A stretch of 64,000 nucleotides of DNA, from NCBI GenBank assembly GCA_035527715.1, contig DATKZY010000187.1, forward strand, positions 1 to 64,000, written 5' to 3'. This document shows, piece after piece, positions 37,852-46,721 of the stretch (position 1 is its first letter; every line of letters starts with the position of its first letter). Under the pieces are notes generated by a model. It ran no database searches. It was not told the origin of the DNA and saw only the letters and a program-made list of their open reading frames with translations. The DNA comes from DSUN01 sp035527715 (lineage in GTDB: Bacteria > Planctomycetota > PUPC01 > DSUN01). The translations under genes were made by a program, and so were the position numbers.

Positions 37852-39783
37852 ATGGGGTCTGATGCGAGGAAGCCGCTGCGTGGATTGGTTCTGGGGCTGC
37901 TGGCCGTCGCAGGCGTCTACGGCCTGCTCGGGCGCTGGAACTGTCTGGTGGACATTCCGCGCCACCAGGCGGGGGTGTATGGCATGGTGGCGCGGAACTA
38001 CCTGAAGTACGGCTACGAGGGGCTCGGCCTGGCGCAGATCTCGTCGCCAGGGCCTGTCCTGCCGCCCGAGCAGCGGGTGTACTACCAGAATCACCCGCCG
38101 CTCGCGCCGCTGTTGAGCTCGGTGGGGGTCGCGCTCTTCGGGCCGCAGGCGTGGGCCGTGCGGCTGCCGCACCTGCTGTGCGGGCTGGCGCTGGTGGGGG
38201 TGCTGGCCGCGCTGGCGCAGCGGGTGGGCGGCGGCACGTCGTGGGCCTGGGCCGCGGTGCTGGCCGCCGCGGTGCCCATCGCGGTGAAGTACGGCGGGGC
38301 GTTCGTGGACGTTGTCGGCCCGCCGCTCGTGCTCTGGTGTGCGCTCGCCTCGCTGTTCTACCTGCGCTATTGCGAGACGGGAGCGAGGCGGGACTTCGGG
38401 CTGCTCGCCGGGGCCTGCGCGCTGGGGCTGCTGACGGACTGGCCGGCCTACGTCCTGTGCTTCGCCTTGGCGGGTCACGCACTCGTTTATCGCTCGAAGG
38501 CGCGGCGGTCGGCGATGCTGGCGCTGCCCGCCGTGGCGGTGGCCTGCCTCGTGGGGTTCCTGGCCTACGCGCGGGCGATCCCAAAGGAGGGCAACCTGCT
38601 CCAGCCCATTGGCGAAGCCTACCGCGGCTGGATGGTCGGCGGGGGCGTGCCCGAGATGGAGCACGTGCCGGTCAAGGCCCTCGCGGTGGACTTCCTCGGC
38701 AAGTTCCTCGTGCAGCTTTCGCCGCTGTGCGTGCTGGCGCTCGTGTGGCTGGCGCGGAAGGCGTGGCCCGCGGCCTGGACGCGCGAGAACCGCCGCGAGC
38801 AGCACGTGGTGCTCCTGTGGCTGTGGCCGCTGCCCTACGTGGCGGCGTTCCCCACGATCTTCTACGCCCATGCTTACTATCACCTGCTCTTTCTCCCCGC
38901 GGTGGTGGTCACGGTGGCGCTGGTGGTCGAGCCGTGGGTTCGCGGGGGAGGGGGGTGGCGCGCGGCCGTGGCGGGTGCGGGCGGGGTGTTCCTGCTGCTG
39001 AGTTCCTTCTACGTGGTGACGGAGACGGATCGCTGGGAGCCGCTGCGGCACCGGCAGGTGCGCTGGGCGGCGGACCTCGCGCGGCACACGGCGTTCGAGG
39101 AGGAGAGCGCCTTCGTCCTCCACTACGCGCAGCAGATGCGCTTCGTCGCCGACCGCCGGGTGGCCGAATACATGGACACGCCGGCCAAGGTCGTGGAGCT
39201 GAGCCGGGCGACGAAGGTCTTCGCACCCCTCGCCCATCCCTTTGGCGACGCGGCCCTCGGCGGGGAGTTGCTGAGGAGAGGCCCGGCGACGCTCTGCGGC
39301 TCCCTGGTGGCCTTCGGTCCCGACGAAGGAGGGTCGTGGGCAGATGGCATCCTCGGGCGCCTGGAGAAGCAGGAGCTGAGCGCCGGGGTGTCGCTGGAGA
39401 AGCTGGTCTACACGGTGGTGCCGGCAAGGGACGGCTCGCCGCTGCTTTCGCTCGGCCCCACGCTCTCGGCGCTGCCGAGGACGCAGCCTGGGGACACGGT
39501 GGAGTGGCACGTGCGGTTCCTCGGCAACGAGGGCAAGGTGCTCGGCGCGGTCTCGATGCCGGCGCAGGCGTCGGCCAGCTACTTCGTCGTGGCGCCGAAG
39601 ACCTGGCGCGAGGAGGGCGGTCGGGCGGAGCTGGCCCTGCGGCTGTGCACGACCGACGCCGCAACGGTCGGCCGCGGCACGCGGCTGATGCGTCTGGCGC
39701 TGCGCCTCCTCACCCTTCGCGCTCTCGGCAACCCGAAGCCCGTCGTTCGCTCGCTCGGCCAGGTTGAGCTGAACGTCCGCTGA
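37852..39783 (+). CDS. GT-C (GT39-like) membrane glycosyltransferase
   Basis: A 643-aa polytopic protein. N-terminal helix, then an external loop with DIPRHQAGVYGMVARNYL and YYQNHPPLAPLL, the GT39-like lipid-sugar/acceptor loop. About ten further helices, then a ~200-aa soluble C-terminal domain without recognised family. ATG 37852 has AGGAGG 10 nt upstream; ATG 37843 is closer to it and is the alternative. Confidence 0.75.
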   Translation: MGSDARKPLRGLVLGLLAVAGVYGLLGRWNCLVDIPRHQAGVYGMVARNYLKYGYEGLGLAQISSPGPVLPPEQRVYYQNHPPLAPLLSSVGVALFGPQAWAVRLPHLLCGLALVGVLAALAQRVGGGTSWAWAAVLAAAVPIAVKYGGAFVDVVGPPLVLWCALASLFYLRYCETGARRDFGLLAGACALGLLTDWPAYVLCFALAGHALVYRSKARRSAMLALPAVAVACLVGFLAYARAIPKEGNLLQPIGEAYRGWMVGGGVPEMEHVPVKALAVDFLGKFLVQLSPLCVLALVWLARKAWPAAWTRENRREQHVVLLWLWPLPYVAAFPTIFYAHAYYHLLFLPAVVVTVALVVEPWVRGGGGWRAAVAGAGGVFLLLSSFYVVTETDRWEPLRHRQVRWAADLARHTAFEEESAFVLHYAQQMRFVADRRVAEYMDTPAKVVELSRATKVFAPLAHPFGDAALGGELLRRGPATLCGSLVAFGPDEGGSWADGILGRLEKQELSAGVSLEKLVYTVVPARDGSPLLSLGPTLSALPRTQPGDTVEWHVRFLGNEGKVLGAVSMPAQASASYFVVAPKTWREEGGRAELALRLCTTDAATVGRGTRLMRLALRLLTLRALGNPKPVVRSLGQVELNVR

Positions 39784-39789
39784 CCGGAG

Positions 39790-39824
39790 CAATCGCCAAT
39801 CGGGAATCGCAAGTCGGAAATCTC
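39790..39824. repeat. 7-bp array (caatcgc-type, five units)
   Basis: Units read caatcgc, caatcgg, gaatcgc, aagtcgg, aaatctc. The array starts 7 nt after the upstream stop and ends 7 nt before the next start codon, leaving no visible Shine-Dalgarno sequence. Confidence 0.8.
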
Positions 39825-39831
39825 TGTCTTC

Positions 39832-40983
39832 ATGCTCCTCGACAACGCGTTCCTGCCCGACCCGCGGGTGGCGAACGAGGCGCGGAGCCTGGTCCGCGCG
39901 GGCTGCCGCGTGACGATTCTGGCGTGGGACCGCGAGGGGGAGCGGCCAGCCGTCGAGTGGTGGGACGGCGTGCGGGTGGAGCGCTTCGGCCCGCTGAGCC
40001 GGCACCACAGGGGCTCGGTCCAGGCGCTCTACTTCTTCGCGTTCTGGTGGCGCGTCCTGTGGCGGCTCCTGGAGGTGCGGGTGGACGTGATTCACTGCCA
40101 CGACTTCGACACGCTGCCGGTGGGCTGGCTCGCGTCGGCGCTCAAGGGCTGCCGCCTCGTCTTCGACGCGCACGAGAGCTACGCCGACATGCTCGGCGGC
40201 AACGTGGCGGGCTGGATCAAGAGCGTGGCGGCGCGGGTCGAGCGCCTGCTGTGCCGCCGGGCCGACGCGGTGCTGACCGTGGGCGAGCTGCTCGAGGCCG
40301 AGCTGCGCCGGCGCGGGGCGCGCCGCACGTGGGTGGTGGGCAATTGGAAGCCGCTCGCGGAGTTCGCCCTCGACCCCGCGGCCGTGGCGGCCGAGCGCCG
40401 CGCGCTGGCGCCCGACGCCCGCCTCGTGGTCGCCTACATCGGCTGGCTGAACGCCGACCGTGGGATCGAGCCGCTGCTCGGCGCGGTGGCGGGGCTGGAG
40501 GGCGTGGCGCTGGTGGTGGGCGGGGACGGCACGCTGGCCCCGCGCGTGCGCGAGGCGGCCGCCCGCTGCCCGCGCATCCGCTACCTGGGCTTTGTTGACC
40601 CCGTGCGGGTTCCGCTGTATACTTGCGTGGCGGACGTGGTTTACCACGGGCTCGACGCGTCGAACCCGAACGCGCGGTACGGCGCGCCGAACAAGCTGTT
40701 CGAGGCCCTGGCAGCGGGCAAGGCGGTCGTGTGCAACGACTGCGGGGAGTTGGGGCGCATCGTGCGCGCGGAGGGCTGCGGCGTGGTCGCCGCCGGGCTG
40801 AGCGTGGAGGCCCTGACCCGGGCGCTCCGCGAGGTGCTCGAGCCGGCCCGGCTGGCCGACTGTCAGGCCCGCGCCCGCCGCGCGGGCCGCGAGCGCTACC
40901 ATTGGGCCCTCGCCGAGCGCGCGCTCCTGGAGGCGTACGCGGCCATGGGCATCTCCCCCGAGGCAGATGAGCGCCATGACTGA
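39832..40983 (+). CDS. GT4 family glycosyltransferase
   Basis: A 383-aa GT-B enzyme. N-terminal domain with DPRVANEARSLVRAG; C-terminal donor-binding motifs FDAHESYADM and GAPNKLFEALAAGKAVV (the E-x7-E region). Retaining transferase using a nucleotide sugar. No ribosome-binding site is visible, because the leader is a 7-bp repeat array. The last 17 nt overlap the next gene. Confidence 0.85.
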   Translation: MLLDNAFLPDPRVANEARSLVRAGCRVTILAWDREGERPAVEWWDGVRVERFGPLSRHHRGSVQALYFFAFWWRVLWRLLEVRVDVIHCHDFDTLPVGWLASALKGCRLVFDAHESYADMLGGNVAGWIKSVAARVERLLCRRADAVLTVGELLEAELRRRGARRTWVVGNWKPLAEFALDPAAVAAERRALAPDARLVVAYIGWLNADRGIEPLLGAVAGLEGVALVVGGDGTLAPRVREAAARCPRIRYLGFVDPVRVPLYTCVADVVYHGLDASNPNARYGAPNKLFEALAAGKAVVCNDCGELGRIVRAEGCGVVAAGLSVEALTRALREVLEPARLADCQARARRAGRERYHWALAERALLEAYAAMGISPEADERHD

Positions 40984-41737
40984 TGCCCGGTTCGACCTTC
41001 GCGGCCTCAAGCTCTCGGTCGTCATCCCCGTCTACAACGAGCGGACCACGATCGAGGAAATCCTGCGCCGCGTCGAGGCCGCGGGCCTCGCCCACGAGAT
41101 CCTCGTCGTGGACGATGCCTCGACGGACGGCACGCGGGAGATTCTCCAGCGGCTTTCTGCCAGCACAGCCGAGGGCGGCGGCGCCACAAAGCTCCGCCTC
41201 CTGTGCCACGAGACGAACCGCGGCAAGGGCCGCGCCCTCCGCACCGGGTTCGACGCCGCCTCGGGCGACATCGTGCTCGTGCAGGACGCCGACCTGGAGT
41301 ATGACCCCGCCGACTATCCCGCGCTGCTGAAGCCGATCGTGGACGGCGTGGCCGACGTGGTGATCGGCTCGCGGTTCCTGAGCGGTCCGCATCGCGTGCT
41401 CTACTTCTGGCACTACCTGGGCAACCGCTTCCTCACGACCCTCTCGAACGTGCTCACGAACCTGAACCTGACCGACATGGAGTGCTGCTACAAGGTGTTC
41501 CGCGCGGACGTGCTGCGGCGGCTGGTGCTGCGCAGCGAGCGGTTCGGGATCGAGCCGGAGCTGGTGGCCCGCGTGGCCCAGCTCGGGTGCCGCATCTACG
41601 AGGTGCCCGTCTCCTACTTCGGCCGCGACTACGCGCACGGCAAGAAGATCACCTGGACGGATGGCCTGGCGGCCATCTGGCACATCCTGCGGTTCTCGCT
41701 CACCCGGCCGCGGCGGAGAGAGCCCAATGCAAAGTGA
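40967..41737 (+). CDS. GT2 glycosyltransferase, Dpm1-like
   Basis: A 256-aa GT-A protein: SVVIPVYNERTTIEEIL, LVVDDASTDGT, DADLEYDP (metal/donor site) and DMECCYKVFR. Lacks C-terminal membrane helices. The pattern fits polyprenol-phosphate mannose/glucose synthases. The final codons (EPNAK, stop) lie at the start of the 7-bp repeat element 41729-41835, which supplies the stop codon. Confidence 0.8.
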   Translation: MSAMTDARFDLRGLKLSVVIPVYNERTTIEEILRRVEAAGLAHEILVVDDASTDGTREILQRLSASTAEGGGATKLRLLCHETNRGKGRALRTGFDAASGDIVLVQDADLEYDPADYPALLKPIVDGVADVVIGSRFLSGPHRVLYFWHYLGNRFLTTLSNVLTNLNLTDMECCYKVFRADVLRRLVLRSERFGIEPELVARVAQLGCRIYEVPVSYFGRDYAHGKKITWTDGLAAIWHILRFSLTRPRRREPNAK

Positions 41738-41835
41738 AAAGTGCGAAATGCAAGAGGCAAAATGCCAGGAGCTCGCCCCACGGCCTTTCCTCCGCCGATT
41801 CTGCACTTTGCACTTTGCATTCTGCATTCTGCACT
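41729..41835. repeat. Inverted pair of 7-bp repeat arrays (copy B)
   Basis: Five purine-rich units (gcaaagt, gaaaagt, gcgaaat, gcaagag, gcaaaat; 41729-41763), a 39-nt centre, then five pyrimidine-rich units (gcacttt, gcacttt, gcattct, gcattct, partial gcact; 41803-41835). Flanks gagagagcccaat (left) and gagggtctggcatgttcctc (right) match the centre of the element at 12100-12224, so the two are circular permutations. Confidence 0.85.
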
Positions 41836-41846
41836 GAGGGTCTGGC

Positions 41847-43208
41847 ATGTTCCTCATCCTCGGGGCCGGCCTGGCCGGCCTCAGCACAGCCTATCATCTG
41901 CGGCGGGGTGGGTGCCGAGACGTTGCGCTCCACGAGCGCGAGGAGCGCCCCGGCGGCCTCTGCCGCTCCGAGGCCCGCGACGGCTTCACCTTCGACCGCA
42001 CCGGCCACTTCCTCCACCTCCGCACGCCCGAGATGAGGCGGCTGGCCAGCCGCCTCCTCGGTCGCGACCTGGCCACGGTCACCCGAAGCTCCTGGATCTG
42101 GTCGCAGGGCGTCTTCACCCGCTACCCCTTCCAGACCCACACCTTCGGCCTGCCCATCGAGACGGTCAAGGAGGTGCTCCTCGGCTACATCCAGGCCCGC
42201 TGTCGGAAGCCTCGGGAATGCGGAATGCGGAGTGCGGAGTGCGGAACGGGATCCGAAATGTCGGACCCGCTCCCCGAGCCTCGGCAGAGCTTCGAGCGAT
42301 GGGTGTATGAGACCTTTGGCGCGGGAATTGCCAAGCACTTCATGATCCCCTACAACGAGAAGCTCTGGGGCCTGCACCCGCGGTTCCTCACCACCGAGTG
42401 GATGGGCCGCTACGTGCCCCCCGCCCCCATCGAGAAAGTGCTCGAGGGGGCGCTGACCGACAAGGCGGCCGGCGAAGGCTACAACGCCACCTTCCGCTAC
42501 CCGCGCGAGGGCGGCATCGAGGCCCTCGTGCGCGCCCTGGTGGCCCGGGTCGGGTCGGTTCACACGGGCTCCGAGGCGGCCGAGGTGGACCTGCGCCGTC
42601 GCCGCGTGCGCTTCGCCGACGGCTCCCGCGCCGACTACGAGGCCCTCGTGAGCACCCTGCCCCTGCCCGAGTTGGTGGCCCGGCTCCGTCCCTTGCCCGA
42701 GGGCCTCCGCGCCGCGGCCGCGAAGCTGCGCTGGACATCGCTCTTCGCCGTGAACCTCGGCCTCCGCGCCGACCCCACCGAGGGGCGGCACTGGGTCTAC
42801 GTGCCCGAGCGCGGCTTCCGCTTCTACCGCGTCGGCTGCTTCTCGAACGCCGCACGCTCGATGGCCCCGCCCGGCCACGCCGCCGTGTGGAGCGAGGTGA
42901 CCCATACGGCACAGCGCCCTCTGGACCGCCAGCTCGCCCGCCGCCAGACCCTCGACGGCCTGAAGGAGATGGGCTGGCTGCGGAGCCGCCGCGACATCGC
43001 GACCGAGTGGCTGCTCGACATCCCCTACGCCTACGTGACCTACGACGCGCATCACCGCGCCGCTCGCCGCACCATCCTCCGCCACCTGGAACGCCGCGGC
43101 GTCTACTCCATCGGTCGCTATGGGCGGTGGGAGTACTCGTCCATGGAGGACGCGATCCTCCAGGGCCGCGAGACAGCGCAACGATTGCTTGAGAGGCACC
43201 CGACGTGA
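41847..43208 (+). CDS. FAD-dependent amine-oxidase/PPO-like protein
   Basis: A 453-aa flavoprotein. FAD motif GAGLAG near the N-terminus, then ERPGGLCRS and FDRTGHFLH, typical of the protoporphyrinogen-oxidase/UDP-galactopyranose-mutase-like group associated with polysaccharide loci. Substrate unknown. A 7-bp repeat array (42215-42242) is inserted in frame at about residues 123-133 (ECGMRSAECG), between conserved parts. The ATG and first codons (MFLIL) match sequence also present in the repeat element at 12 kb. Overlaps the next gene by 4 nt. Confidence 0.75.
   Translation: MFLILGAGLAGLSTAYHLRRGGCRDVALHEREERPGGLCRSEARDGFTFDRTGHFLHLRTPEMRRLASRLLGRDLATVTRSSWIWSQGVFTRYPFQTHTFGLPIETVKEVLLGYIQARCRKPRECGMRSAECGTGSEMSDPLPEPRQSFERWVYETFGAGIAKHFMIPYNEKLWGLHPRFLTTEWMGRYVPPAPIEKVLEGALTDKAAGEGYNATFRYPREGGIEALVRALVARVGSVHTGSEAAEVDLRRRRVRFADGSRADYEALVSTLPLPELVARLRPLPEGLRAAAAKLRWTSLFAVNLGLRADPTEGRHWVYVPERGFRFYRVGCFSNAARSMAPPGHAAVWSEVTHTAQRPLDRQLARRQTLDGLKEMGWLRSRRDIATEWLLDIPYAYVTYDAHHRAARRTILRHLERRGVYSIGRYGRWEYSSMEDAILQGRETAQRLLERHPT
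42215..42242. repeat. In-frame 7-bp array inside the FAD protein gene
   Basis: Four units ggaatgc, ggaatgc, ggagtgc, ggagtgc, then a degenerate ggaacgg. Twenty-eight bases encode about nine residues without breaking the frame. Confidence 0.8.
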
Positions 43209-43972
43209 GTCCGCAAGACGAATCCAGGCCCGCCATCTCGATCCTCATTCCCATCTACAACGAGGAGAAGATCCTCGAGGAGAGCGTGCGCGACCTCGTG
43301 AGCGGCGTGGACCGCTTCGGCCTCGCCTACGAGCTGGTGCTGTGCGAGAACGGGAGCAGGGACCGCACCGTGGAGATCGGCGAGCGGCTGAGCCGCGAGC
43401 TGCCCGCGGTCCGCCTCCTCCGCTGCCCCGTGCCCAACTACGGGGCGGCCCTGGCGATGGGCATCCGCGAGGCGCGCGGCGAGAACATCGTGTGCTTCGA
43501 GATCGACTTCTACGACGTGCCGTTCGTCGAGATCGCCCACGTGCTGCTGAAGAAGTACGACGCGGTGATCGGCTCGAAGCGCGCCCGGGGCGCCCGCGAC
43601 CGCCGGCCCTTCATCCGCCGCCTCATCACCTGGGGCTTCAACCTCTTCCTCCGCATCGTCTTCCGCTTCACCGGCACCGACACCCACGGCATCAAGGCAT
43701 TCCGCGCCGCGCCCGTCCGCCCGCTCGTGGACGCCTGCAAGACCGACCGCGACGTGTTCACGACCGAGCTGGTGATCCGCATGGAGCGGGCCGACCTGCG
43801 CCTGTGCGAAATCCCCCTCGAGATCGAGGAGAAGCGGCCCGCCCCCGTCAACATCCTGCGTCGCGTGCCCGGCGCCCTCAAGGGCCTCTGGCGACTCTGG
43901 AAGGCCACGCGCGGCATCAAGCGGCCCGCACACCCGATGGAAACCGCCTCCACGAAGCAGGTGGAGAAGTGA
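43205..43972 (+). CDS. GT2 glycosyltransferase
   Basis: A 255-aa GT-A protein. ISILIPIYNEEKILEES opens the fold; the acidic site is variant (CFEIDFYDVPF in place of DxD), so donor binding may differ. GTDTHGIKAFR corresponds to the acceptor loop. GTG start overlaps the FAD gene stop by 4 nt. Its own stop overlaps the deacetylase start (GTGA). Confidence 0.75.
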   Translation: MSPQDESRPAISILIPIYNEEKILEESVRDLVSGVDRFGLAYELVLCENGSRDRTVEIGERLSRELPAVRLLRCPVPNYGAALAMGIREARGENIVCFEIDFYDVPFVEIAHVLLKKYDAVIGSKRARGARDRRPFIRRLITWGFNLFLRIVFRFTGTDTHGIKAFRAAPVRPLVDACKTDRDVFTTELVIRMERADLRLCEIPLEIEEKRPAPVNILRRVPGALKGLWRLWKATRGIKRPAHPMETASTKQVEK

Positions 43973-44856
43973 CGAGCCACAGCGACCTTCCCAACGCCCT
44001 GACCGTGGACCTCGAGGATTGGTATCACTCGGTCCTCGAGGTCGAGCCGAGCGACTGGCCGCGCCACGAGGACCGCGTGGTGCCGGCCACCGAGCGCCTC
44101 CTGGGGTGCCTGGCCGAGCGGGGCGCCCGGGCCACCTTCTTCGTCCTCGGCCACGTGGCCGAGCGCCACCCCGAGCTGGTGCCCGCCATCGAGGCGGCCG
44201 GCCACGAGATCGCTTGCCACGGCTACGCCCACCGCCTCGTCTACACCCAGTCGCCCGACGAGTTCCGCGACGACCTCCGCCGCTCCCTCGATCTGCTTCG
44301 CACACAGGCGAAGGGCCCGATTCGCGGCTACCGCGCCGCCTACTGGTCGATCACCCGGGCGTGCCCCTGGGCGCTCGATGTCCTGGCCGACGAGGGGCTG
44401 GCCTACGACTCGAGCATCTACCCGACGCGGACGAGTCTGTACGGGGTGCCCGACGCGCCGCGCGCGCCGTTCCGCCTGCGCACGCCCGGCGACCGTGAGC
44501 TGGTCGAGTTCCCGCCCTCGGTCCTCCGCTTCCCCGTGCGCAACCTGCCGTTCGCCGGCGGCATCTATCTGCGCCTGCTGCCCTACGCCTTCGTGCGGTG
44601 GGCGATGCGGCGCTTTCGCCGGGCGGGCCGGCCCGCCCTGGTCTACATTCATCCGCCGGAGTTCGACCCCGGCAAGCCGCGGCTCGCACTGCCGTTCGGC
44701 AGCCGTGTGCTCCACTATGCGCGGCTCGACGCCTTCCGCGTGAAGGTGCCGCGCCTGCTGGCCGAGTTCGCCTTCGGGACCCTGGGCGAGCTCTTCGACC
44801 GTTGCGCCGCGGACGCGTCGCTCCCGACGTGGTCGCTGGCGCGGGACACGCATTGA
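43969..44856 (+). CDS. Polysaccharide deacetylase, XrtA/DUF3473 type
   Basis: A 295-aa NodB-fold deacetylase. Metal/catalytic acids in TVDLEDWYH, metal ligands H84 and H88 in HGYAH, and GYRAAYWSI. The C-terminal half has the DUF3473 pattern (YDSSIYPTRTSLYGVPDAPR, LPFAGGIYLRLLPYAF, YIHPPEFDP) found in PEP-CTERM/XrtA loci. It would remove N- or O-acetyl groups from the polymer or its precursor. GTG start, coupled to the upstream gene. Confidence 0.88.
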   Translation: MTSHSDLPNALTVDLEDWYHSVLEVEPSDWPRHEDRVVPATERLLGCLAERGARATFFVLGHVAERHPELVPAIEAAGHEIACHGYAHRLVYTQSPDEFRDDLRRSLDLLRTQAKGPIRGYRAAYWSITRACPWALDVLADEGLAYDSSIYPTRTSLYGVPDAPRAPFRLRTPGDRELVEFPPSVLRFPVRNLPFAGGIYLRLLPYAFVRWAMRRFRRAGRPALVYIHPPEFDPGKPRLALPFGSRVLHYARLDAFRVKVPRLLAEFAFGTLGELFDRCAADASLPTWSLARDTH

Positions 44857-44882
44857 TGGCCCGACACCCTTGGTAGCTCGCG

Positions 44883-46556
44883 ATGGAAGACAACGCTCAA
44901 GCAGGCCAGCCGATCGGGGACGCGCAGGCTGCCACGGCGCGCCGCCGGCGCCGCGTGGTGCACCATGTCCTGCTCGTTCTCGCGTTGGCCCTGCTGGTGC
45001 GGCTGCCGCTGACGCGGTTCCCGATGGGCTCCTCGGCGGGCACGGTGGCCTACGTGGGCCAGCGCTGGCTCGAGGGCGCCGTGCCGTACCGCGATGCGTG
45101 GGACCACCGGCCGCCCGGGCTCTACCTGCTGTCGGGCCTCGTCGTGCGCCGCCTCGCGCCCCTGGGCGCGGCGGCCGAGCAGGGGCTCATCCGCCTGCTC
45201 CTGGGGCCGAGCGCGCGGGTAGTGCGCATCACCCCGGGCGAGGCCATGCCCGAGACGTGTCGCCTGGCGATGTGGCTGATTGACCTGGCGACGGTGCTGC
45301 TCGTCTACCGCCTCGTGCGCCTGTGGACCGGACACGTCGAGGCGGTCGTGGCTGCCGGGATCTGCGGCTTCTTCAGCGGGGCGTTCCTGGTGCAGGGCGA
45401 CTGCCTGGGCGCCGGGCCGCCCGTGAGCTGTCTGGCGGTCCTGGCGATCCTGGCGGCCCTGCGTTCGGAGGGGCGCCGGCCGCGATGGCTCGCCCTCAGC
45501 GGACTGGCCTGCGGCCTTGCCGCGTGCTTCGACCTCACGGCGCTTCTCTACGCCTTGGCCGTCGTGCTGTGGGCCGCGTCGAGCACGCGGGGGGCGGACC
45601 CGGCCGCGAAGCGATGGCTGCTGCGGCCGGCCCTCGTGGTGGGGGCGGCGCTGCTGCCGATGGCCGGCTTCGCCGCCTACTTCTGGGCGCGCGGCGCGTT
45701 CGGCGACTTCTGGCGCAGCGCCGTCGTCTACAATGTCCTCTACCGCTGGTTCCCCGTGGCCACGCGCACGCCGGCGTACTACTGGCAGGTCGTCCGCTCG
45801 CTCGCCCCGGAGCAGGGGGCGCTGTGGCTCTTCGCGGGCGGCTGGGCCTTGCACGCCTTCTCGATGGGGTTCAGCCGCCACACGCGGCTGGTGGCCTACT
45901 GGGGCCTTTGCGCCGTGGCGGCCGCGCTCGTCACCCGCCAGCTCGATGCGGCCTACTTCCAGCAGACCGTTCCCCCCCTGGCCATCGGCGCCGCGCTGGC
46001 CGCCACCAACCCCTCCGAGCGCTTCATCACCCGGGACGCGCGGGGCCGCCTCGAGACCCGCAGCCTCCTCCTGGTGCTGCTGGCGGCGGGCATGGCCTTC
46101 GGCTTCCTCTACACCGAGTGGCGAGCCTTCCGCACCCACGCGTCGCGCACCGACTCGCGCGCCGACCGCGTCGCAGTGTCCGTCGCCAACATGATCCGCG
46201 ACCGCACGATGGCCGGCCAACCCATCTACGTGTGGGGCGTCGGGCCCCAGATCTACGTGCTCGCCGACCGCCCGGCCGCCCACCGCCTCTTCTACAACCG
46301 GCCCCTCAACGTCCCTTGGGTCGTCAACGAGTTCTTCGGCGGTCCTGAGGTCTTCGACGACATTGGGCGGGCGCTCATTCGCGCGGAGCCGGCCTTCTTC
46401 GTGACCACCGAGGCGGCTCTGCTGAGCGCCCCCGAACACGGCGGCCCGCTCCGCGAGTGGGCCGAATTCCGCAACAAGCACTACGACCTCTGGCGCATCG
46501 AGGAGACGCGGCCCTACGTCGTCTACCTCCGCAAGGACCGCGCCCTGCTCCCCTGA
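44883..46556 (+). CDS. GT-C membrane protein, paralogue of 50962
   Basis: A 557-aa polytopic protein with about eleven helices. External loop VPYRDAWDHRPPGLYL is nearly the same as LPYRDAWDHKPPLTYL in the protein at 50962, and both end with an IYVWGVGPQIYVLADRP-like periplasmic segment. Probably a lipid-linked sugar transferase of the GT39 type. The acidic residue pair at the start is less clear than in other GT39 members. Confidence 0.65.
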   Translation: MEDNAQAGQPIGDAQAATARRRRRVVHHVLLVLALALLVRLPLTRFPMGSSAGTVAYVGQRWLEGAVPYRDAWDHRPPGLYLLSGLVVRRLAPLGAAAEQGLIRLLLGPSARVVRITPGEAMPETCRLAMWLIDLATVLLVYRLVRLWTGHVEAVVAAGICGFFSGAFLVQGDCLGAGPPVSCLAVLAILAALRSEGRRPRWLALSGLACGLAACFDLTALLYALAVVLWAASSTRGADPAAKRWLLRPALVVGAALLPMAGFAAYFWARGAFGDFWRSAVVYNVLYRWFPVATRTPAYYWQVVRSLAPEQGALWLFAGGWALHAFSMGFSRHTRLVAYWGLCAVAAALVTRQLDAAYFQQTVPPLAIGAALAATNPSERFITRDARGRLETRSLLLVLLAAGMAFGFLYTEWRAFRTHASRTDSRADRVAVSVANMIRDRTMAGQPIYVWGVGPQIYVLADRPAAHRLFYNRPLNVPWVVNEFFGGPEVFDDIGRALIRAEPAFFVTTEAALLSAPEHGGPLREWAEFRNKHYDLWRIEETRPYVVYLRKDRALLP

Positions 46557-46573
46557 CCGCTCGCCTCAGGCGC

Positions 46574-46613
46574 TCAGATGATCAAATCTCTCCCCCTGGG
46601 TTTGATCATCTGA
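46574..46613. terminator. 13-bp perfect inverted repeat between convergent genes
   Basis: Arms tcagatgatcaaa (46574-46586) and tttgatcatctga (46601-46613) with a 14-nt loop, between the ends of two convergent genes. A partial third copy (tcagatgatcagc) lies at about 46689. No T-tract, so bidirectional termination is only a possibility. Confidence 0.45.
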
Positions 46614-46721
46614 ACCCCGACAGGCCGCCAGCGTAACCACTGGATGGGTAATGCTTTATGGCGTTCGGGGAGGAGTTCCCTCCCCCCCTCAGATGATCAG
46701 CGCCGATCCGCGGCGCGCGGC

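Noticed and set aside
40600..40640. tatact sequence looking like a -10 box
   Set aside because: It lies within the GT4 coding region and has no -35 partner at suitable distance.
37741..41025. Minus-strand open frame of about 1,090 codons
   Set aside because: Antisense to the GT39-like and GT4 genes; composition typical of a mirror frame.
46557..46721. Small gene between the convergent genes
   Set aside because: No frame with a start and plausible composition; the gap holds only inverted-repeat sequence.
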